DNA from: Azolla pinnata
Lineage: Eukaryota; Streptophyta; Polypodiopsida; Salviniales; Salviniaceae
Direction of reading: 5' to 3'
Length of the DNA: 37,575 bases
Assembly: GCA_037176905.1 (NCBI GenBank)
Contig: JBBBWG010032919.1
Span: forward strand, 3,292-40,866
Shown: piece after piece, positions 32,139-37,575 of the stretch
How positions within the stretch are numbered: position 1 is the first letter of the stretch
How the letters are laid out: each line of letters opens with the position of its first letter
Program-made: the position numbers and the translations under genes
The notes under the pieces: generated by a model
Seen by the model: only the letters and a program-made list of their open reading frames with translations
Told to the model about the DNA's origin: nothing
Databases searched by the model: none

Positions 32139-33376
32139 TTGTACCTTTGCTTGTTTTAGTGGATGATTGTTTGGTTGTGCAAATGTCAATATTCTATGAA
32201 ATGCGTCCCTGCTAACATATTTAAACTAGATTGCCCTGTGGTACTTGAATATTATTCTTGGCAGCATCAGAGCTTCAATTTTTATTCTAAATGTGGACTC
32301 TCTTTTTTTTCTGTCAGATGCTTTGTGTGAACTTGGTTCGCAATATCAAAGTTCGTGTTGAGCAATTCTGTGATGGGTTTTAGTTCGTTTTGTATCTTAG
32401 ATAAGGGATCGTGCATGATCACAGTAAAGGACTGATTAATGTTCCAAAATTTTAGGAATTTAGAGATTTACTGGGTGATTTACAGGAATAAAGTAATGGA
32501 TGGAATATCTGAAATATACCTACTACTTACATGGTGAGGCAAAAAACAAGAGGTAGTTACATAAGCAAGTGCCAAAGGTGAGAGTATGGAAGTGCGTATG
32601 GAACCAAAGCTCTAGGAGGCTACCAAGCCTCTGGAATGTATTGGAAGAAACCACAGTAAAATGATATTGGAAACTTAATTGATGTGCATACCGTATATGC
32701 AAATGAGAATCATCTGGTCCTATACATCTTAAGGTGCTTGGAAAAAAATGAGAAAATGTTGAGAATTTAGATGGACATTTTAGAACGTACCTATTGGTTT
32801 CCTTCACGTGCAAAGGAAGATCACATTCCACTTGGAGTTGCACCTTTTCTAAGTCAGATCAATCAGTTCATAGCTGAGCATATGATGCTTTCTTGAGGGT
32901 GGGAAGCAGATGGGTGCATAGTAAAAACTTGTGGACCTTGGCACACCATCACTATCATCCAAAATCAGAGGATGCCACAGACAATACCAACCGATGCCAA
33001 CTGTAGAAACATCATTGCTAAATAAACAGTGACGAGTTTGAGATTGAAGGTAATACAATCAGAATCTTTAGACAAAAGGCCAAACTTCATGTCTTTGGGC
33101 AATGAAGTTTTCTTTTGGAAATAGCGACAAATTTTGATGGTTTACATCTTCCACTTGAATATGTGGTATTTGAGAAACATAAAACATCCATCTAGTGAAA
33201 CCCAGCAGTAAAATCTGCTTGCATTCATAGATTATTGTACTTTGAAAATATTCAGAAAACACAGTTGTAGTGGTAATTTTGTTTACATAACCCCCTTTGA
33301 AACAGTTTCTCTCTGTGAATTTTGTTCGATCGCAGACTGTAGATCTGTTCTTCTCACAATATTTGGAACTCTCACA
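32139..33376. other. Convergent intergenic region between Nudix-like and TSB genes
   Basis: AT-rich, about 1.2 kb, probably the two 3' UTRs plus spacer. I see no gene, repeat or RNA signature. Confidence 0.6.
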
Positions 33377-36161
33377 TTAAACTTTCAAATGTTTAATAGC
33401 TGTCTGAACGTCCTTATCGCCACGACCACTGCAGTTAAGTACAACCCTTGTTCCTGGCTCTAGAGTCGGGCACAACTTCTCCAAATAAGCCAAAGCATGT
33501 GATGTCTCCAAGGCAGGGATAATGCCTTCAAACCTTGAAAGCTTCACAAAAGCTATACACAACCGAAGCAAGGTATTAGAGCTTCAAAATGAGCGAAAAA
33601 GGTAAACAAATAATATTTTGTTCTGAGGTAGGCCTTTCAAAAAGTCCACACAGTTTTTGGCTTCACATAATTCAAAAGAGTCTACTACGTAGCATGAAAA
33701 TGAGACAGAAAGTGCTATACCACTCAAAGCTTCTTCATCCGTAACACTGTAATATTCGGCTCGTCCCATGTCTTTCAAAAAGCTATGCTCTGGCCCAACA
33801 CCCGGATAGTCCAACCTAATCAATAACACACAGAGTAATCATAATCTTACACACTGATGTGAGCATATACAAGTCACCGATCACAAAACTAATATAGCAC
33901 ATCCGTTTTGCAAGCTTTAGCCTCATCATTCACACAAAATTTTACTCAAATCTTTGACTATAGATGATGTTATATTACATACCCGGCACTGATTGAGTGA
34001 GGCTCAATTATTTGACCATCATCATCCTGTAACAAGTAGCTCATAGCCCCATGCAGGACACCTACTTCCCCTTTGGTTAAAGTAGCTGCATGCTTTCCAC
34101 TGTCGAGTCCGAATCCGGCTGCTTCTACTCCAATCAGCCGTACATCTTCATCATTAACAAATTCATGAAACAGACCCATGGCATTCGAGCCTCCTCCAAC
34201 GCAAGCGACAAGAACATCAGGCTTTCCTCCCCACTTCTCCATAGCCTGCCGACGTGTCTCCTTCCCAATAATAGCATGGAAGTCTCTTACCAACATAGGG
34301 TAAGGATGAGGTCCAGCAACAGACCCTAGGATGTAGTGTGTTGTTTCTACATTCGTCACCCAATCCCTTATAGCTTCAGAAGTAGCATCTTTCAACGTGG
34401 CTGTACCAGAATGGACAGGGCGTACCTAAACAAATCACCAACTGATCAATAAAACTGCAAAAGGCCTGCTCATAAGGAAAAGAAACAAGGACAGAGAGGA
34501 AGGAAGGGAGTATGTTATAATCTTCAAAAGATATTAACAGCCTATGGAGACCTGACAAAATATTAAAGGTGCAAATGTGACATAGCCACGATGATCGAAC
34601 AGAAGAAAATTAGTATCAGCAATATGCACCTCAGCTCCAAGAAGTTTCATCCTGAAAACATTAAGAGACTGCCTTTCCATGTCTTCAGCTCCCATGTACA
34701 CAACACATTGGAGACCAAAGCGAGCACAGACAGTTGCAGTGGCAACACCATGTTGTCCAGCACCTGTCTCTGCAATGATGCGTTTTTTCCCTATCCGTTT
34801 TGCCAGAAGCGCTTGTCCAACTGCATTGTTGATCTTGTGTGCACCTGTGTGGTTCAAATCCTCCCGTTTGAGGTAGATAAGGGGACCTCCTTCCTCCCCT
34901 CTCCTATAGTGCTCTGTAAGCCTTTCAGCAAAATATAATGGTGTCTCTCTCCCTACATAATCTCTCAGAATGCCTGTGAGCTCCTCCTGCAACACAGCTA
35001 AAGTTGACATAGCATAACTGTAGGCCTTCTAACTCAAAATTTTTCTATCCCGCATTCAAACAAAACTTTCACCATCCTGATATGCATATATTGACGGATA
35101 TACATGTGGTATGCAGCAAAATAGTGAATTTCATCATATAGCAGCTAATGTGCTGGAATTCTGTATGTTGCATTCTCTTCAAACAACCAGATTCTCCCCA
35201 AACAATAAGAACTAGTTCAAATCAACACATGCAAATTCAGAAGTAGCTTGCAATTTGACTTCTTCATAGAAGCACTGCACTTGACATGTTCTGAGTGCAA
35301 GCATTAATAGAATTTAATAAGATTCTGAGCCTATTATGGGGTGTAAAAGCATGAAAATCAGCATTATCAGCTGTAAAATCTGATGATTATCGACTCTGTT
35401 AAACCATCTATAAGGCTGTCCTGCATGGAACTACATATGGGAAGCAGTTCATATATTGAAAAATACATGAGAAAATCTAATGCGTTCTCTCCCAAACTTT
35501 CCGAGCAGACACACATGGTGATCGATCATCTACATCGAACTAGCAGGATCCAACAGGAAATGATCGATGTGTCTAAAAGGTCTCCAAAGACAAACCCATA
35601 AAACAAATAACACACGATTGTATATTCTACAGCTTGAAAGATGGTAAATTTTAGCAAACGTGCATGCATATATTTGCATATCTATCCATCCATCCATCTA
35701 TCTATACTATATACTATACACACACGAGCACGTGCAATGCAAGCAAGAAAAAGCTTGGATTTGAGCCCGATTCTAGCCATTCCCTGCGGGGCGCGTGCAC
35801 GTACCTGAAAAGCAGGGTCTTTGGAGAGGTTTTGAAATGCGACCTCGAGCTCTTGTAGAGCGGACATCAGGGTTTCGGGGACGTATTTACCGCCGAAGCG
35901 GCCGAAGCGGCCGAAAGAGTCGGGCCGCTGCAGATCCTTGAAGGAAGGGAGGGGGGCGGAGGGGGCGAGGGGAGGGGACATGGTGCAGCAGACTCGGCTG
36001 GGGGCGGCGAGGGTCGTGAAGAAACGGCGGTCGTTGAAGAAAGGGCGGTCGTTGATGGAGAGAGGGGCGATTCTCGAGGAGGAAGAGCAGGCGGGCCTGG
36101 GGATTAGGGATGGGAAGGGCGAGCGATCGGAGGGAATAGCGTGCGGAGCTCTCATCGCCAT
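33377..36161 (-). CDS. TSB: Tryptophan synthase beta chain, chloroplast, 5 exons, 475 aa
   Basis: Exons, 5' to 3': 36161-35805, 34986-34630, 34425-33983, 33815-33721, 33552-33377; phases close to 475 residues (plant TSB about 470). Residues 1-80 are Ser/Arg/Pro-rich without acidic clusters, a typical chloroplast transit peptide. The mature part begins near [18 protein letters not shown]. The PLP Lys is K170 in [11 protein letters not shown]192 (AETGAGQHG) matches the catalytic Glu109 of bacterial TrpB. The phosphate-binding loop GGGSNAMG is near 315-322, and the C-terminal motif [12 protein letters not shown] is present. The enzyme condenses indole with serine to make tryptophan, normally as an alpha2-beta2 complex in plastids. 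I chose the ATG at 36161 (MAMRAP); the open frame reaches upstream to 36215 only from a TTG. A second ATG lies at 36155. It is convergent with the Nudix-like gene. Confidence 0.97.
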
Positions 36162-36229
36162 AGCCGCCGCGACTGCTGTCTCATCTGCTCGGGAAACAGA
36201 GGATTCTGAGGGCAAAATGAACTCTTATC

Positions 36230-36264
36230 GAAGAAGAAGAAGAAGAAGAAGAAGAAGAAGAAGG
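36230..36264. repeat. (GAA)n, i.e. (TTC)n in the TSB 5' leader
   Basis: About 11 GAA triplets 70-100 bp upstream of the TSB ATG, read as TTC on the mRNA strand. TTC/CTT tracts of this kind are common in plant 5' UTRs. Confidence 0.9.
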
Positions 36265-36498
36265 GCAAAAATGGAAGAAGAAGAAGAAGGGGAAAGACGT
36301 GTGTTTTTTTTCTTCAGTTTTAGCGGCCAAAAAATTTTCCCTTGGCTAAAACTGGCATCAGCATGATATATGCCACAATCTTGCATGATGTGTGAAACGA
36401 ATCTGACATTGTTCGCAGTTTGCCGACATCGAATCGATCCTCTGCTCCGTCGTGTGTGTATTTTTTGGGAGATAAGTTGAGCTGGGGAGCTGTAGATT

Positions 36499-36556
36499 GG
36501 ATCGATCCGATTCGATCGGATACGATCGGATCGATCTGATCCGATCCGATCTGATC
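36499..36556. repeat. GATCC/GATCGG palindrome-rich block
   Basis: About 60 bp of overlapping GATCGATCC, GATCGGAT and GATCTGATC words, many of them self-complementary. A related shorter block (GACCCGATCCGATCCGATCC and following) lies at 37171-37204. Confidence 0.85.
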
Positions 36557-37170
36557 AAACGAGAACTGTGTTGGGAGCTGCTCCGCTGATCATTGTGCTG
36601 GAGCAGGGAACACAGATCGTGTTTGTTCCCCCGATTGGGGGTTGCGCTCGGCCGACGCGACGACGAGTAAAAACAGACCGCTGTTCATGAACAGTAGTGG
36701 GAAGGAATGGGCGCTGATCCGAGGTTTTGTCACGTGATTTAAGAAACAAAACAAAACGGATTGGGATTGTAGGGGCCCCAAGAGAAGATGAGCCGAAGCT
36801 CGGTAAAAAAAAAAAAAAGTTTGAGACGAGAAGTCTCAAGACCAATCTTCGGCATCGCTCGCGCTGTCAGGTTAGAAGCGATATACCAGGTGTGCCAGAA
36901 AAGGAATGAGATGTTGTTACACAGAAGAAGAAGAAGAAGAAGATCTTTCTATGCAAAAGAGAGGCTTCAGACCTCGCAGATCACCGAGAACTTGATTAAT
37001 GTCAGAGCAAGCAACTGTTTCGGAGGCGCATATATAGCGTCAGCTTGTAGCGGCGTTGGGCCCTCTGGCCGTTCCGCTTCGATGAGAAAGCTATATGATC
37101 TGCGCTCTTGCCGCCCCACAGGCAGGGACGAGTTTCTCCGGGGCGCTTTGCAGGCAGGAGAAAACAGCTA

Positions 37171-37204
37171 TGACCCGATCCGATCCGATCCTGATCCGAC
37201 CCAG
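37171..37204. repeat. Second GATCC repeat block
   Basis: Three to four CCGAT/GATCC units share their word content with 36499-36556, about 670 bp to the left. Confidence 0.8.
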
Positions 37205-37414
37205 AACCTGATCCATTGGCCATCACAAAGGCATATCAAGATGCAGAGAAACGCGGGGGCGTGCAGAGCTCTCTCTCGCGCGCTCTCTGTGGGGTGCAGA
37301 AAGGCACATCCCAACAATCGCGGCTTCTGGCCCGATAATCAAACGGCTTCCGGCTTCGAGTTCTTCGTGAACATACATACGCCTCCTCCTCTTCCTCCTC
37401 GTCGGCAGCAGGCT

Positions 37415-37575
37415 TCAGGGAGACGGCGGCGGCGCCCAGTGTGCCCAGACGTCCGCCGCGTCCAGTGTGAACGCGGCGGCCCAATAGCTCCTCTTCGGCC
37501 TCGTCTTCTCGTCGTCGTCGGCGGCGGCGAAGAGATGGGCGAGCGACGGCGACATGTGCCGGGCCTCGGGGCGCC
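37415..37575 (-). CDS. Possible partial ORF running off the right edge
   Basis: On the minus strand a frame is open from the window edge to a stop at 37417-37415. It has an ATG at 37555 followed by 46 residues (MSPSLAHLF, then a DDD stretch, then SYWAAAFTLDAADVWAHW and APPPSP). High GC makes chance open frames likely, but the aromatic-rich non-repetitive end looks protein-like. It could be the last exon of a gene lying mainly beyond the window. I do not recognise the family. Confidence 0.25.
   Translation of the reverse strand, partial: RPEARHMSPSLAHLFAAADDDEKTRPKRSYWAAAFTLDAADVWAHWAPPPSP

Larger units (their letters stand above)
36162..37414. other. TSB upstream region and right flank
   Basis: The TSB promoter and leader side, GC-rich toward the right. 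It holds GAA triplets, two GATCC-rich blocks and a short A run (36806-36819). The short ORFs have no recognisable domains. Confidence 0.55.

Noticed and set aside
1..37575. Transposons, retroelement ORFs, viral insertions, tRNA/rRNA genes or CRISPR arrays
   Set aside because: I found no reverse transcriptase, integrase, transposase or capsid-like frames, no paired long terminal repeats, no tRNA-like box A/B pairs and no regularly spaced direct repeats with unique spacers.

Overview
This is a stretch of land-plant nuclear chromosome. It carries eight protein-coding genes that can be read with confidence and no recognisable virus, prokaryotic element, CRISPR array, tRNA or rRNA. Plastid-type tryptophan synthase beta, an F-box-less tubby-like protein, a PLS-class pentatricopeptide repeat (PPR) protein and a plant-type RING-H2 protein point to a land plant. 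A complete 15-exon gene for the axonemal protein MNS1/FAP127 implies swimming sperm, which excludes flowering plants and conifers. The style of the PPR protein, the moderate introns (about 80-1,050 bp) and the abundance of GA/CT, CTT and CA microsatellites suggest a fern. That last step is inference; a bryophyte, lycophyte, cycad or Ginkgo is not excluded by the sequence.

Layout, left to right. 131-2813 (+) encodes a small 2-oxoglutarate/Fe(II) oxygenase in 4 exons. 2814-5324 is intergenic, with an 84-bp duplication, a cluster of AAACCCTAAA motifs and a CT tract. 5325-7084 (+) encodes a RING-H2 protein with a putative lipid-modified N terminus, in 4 exons. 8599-14009 (-) encodes MNS1, 15 exons, convergent with the RING gene. 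14010-16190 is a divergent intergenic region with TACG-rich repeats. 16191-18264 (+) encodes the ribosome-biogenesis factor RLP24, 4 exons. 19581-21939 (-) encodes a TLP8-type tubby protein, 9 exons. 21940-25777 is repeat-rich, including about 540 bp of degenerate telomere-like repeats. 25778-28102 (-) is an intronless PPR gene interrupted by a 100-N assembly gap. 28103-30836 holds about 730 bp of CA/TACA/TGCA repeats, much of it perfectly alternating purine-pyrimidine. 30837-32138 (+) encodes a protein with a degenerate Nudix box. 33377-36161 (-) encodes tryptophan synthase beta, 5 exons. 36162-37575 is GC-rich flank with GATCC repeats and a possible partial ORF at the edge.

The exon-intron structures were built by hand from splice consensus, reading-frame phase and protein-family conservation. 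For each spliced gene all phases close and the total length is a multiple of three. The genes are unrelated housekeeping, organellar or signalling loci and do not form a pathway cluster; I see no new multi-gene system. The most notable items are the long Z-DNA-prone tract, the variant interstitial telomeric array, the Nudix protein lacking its usual catalytic Glu, the plant flagellar gene, and an assembly gap flanked by the same 77 bp on both sides.
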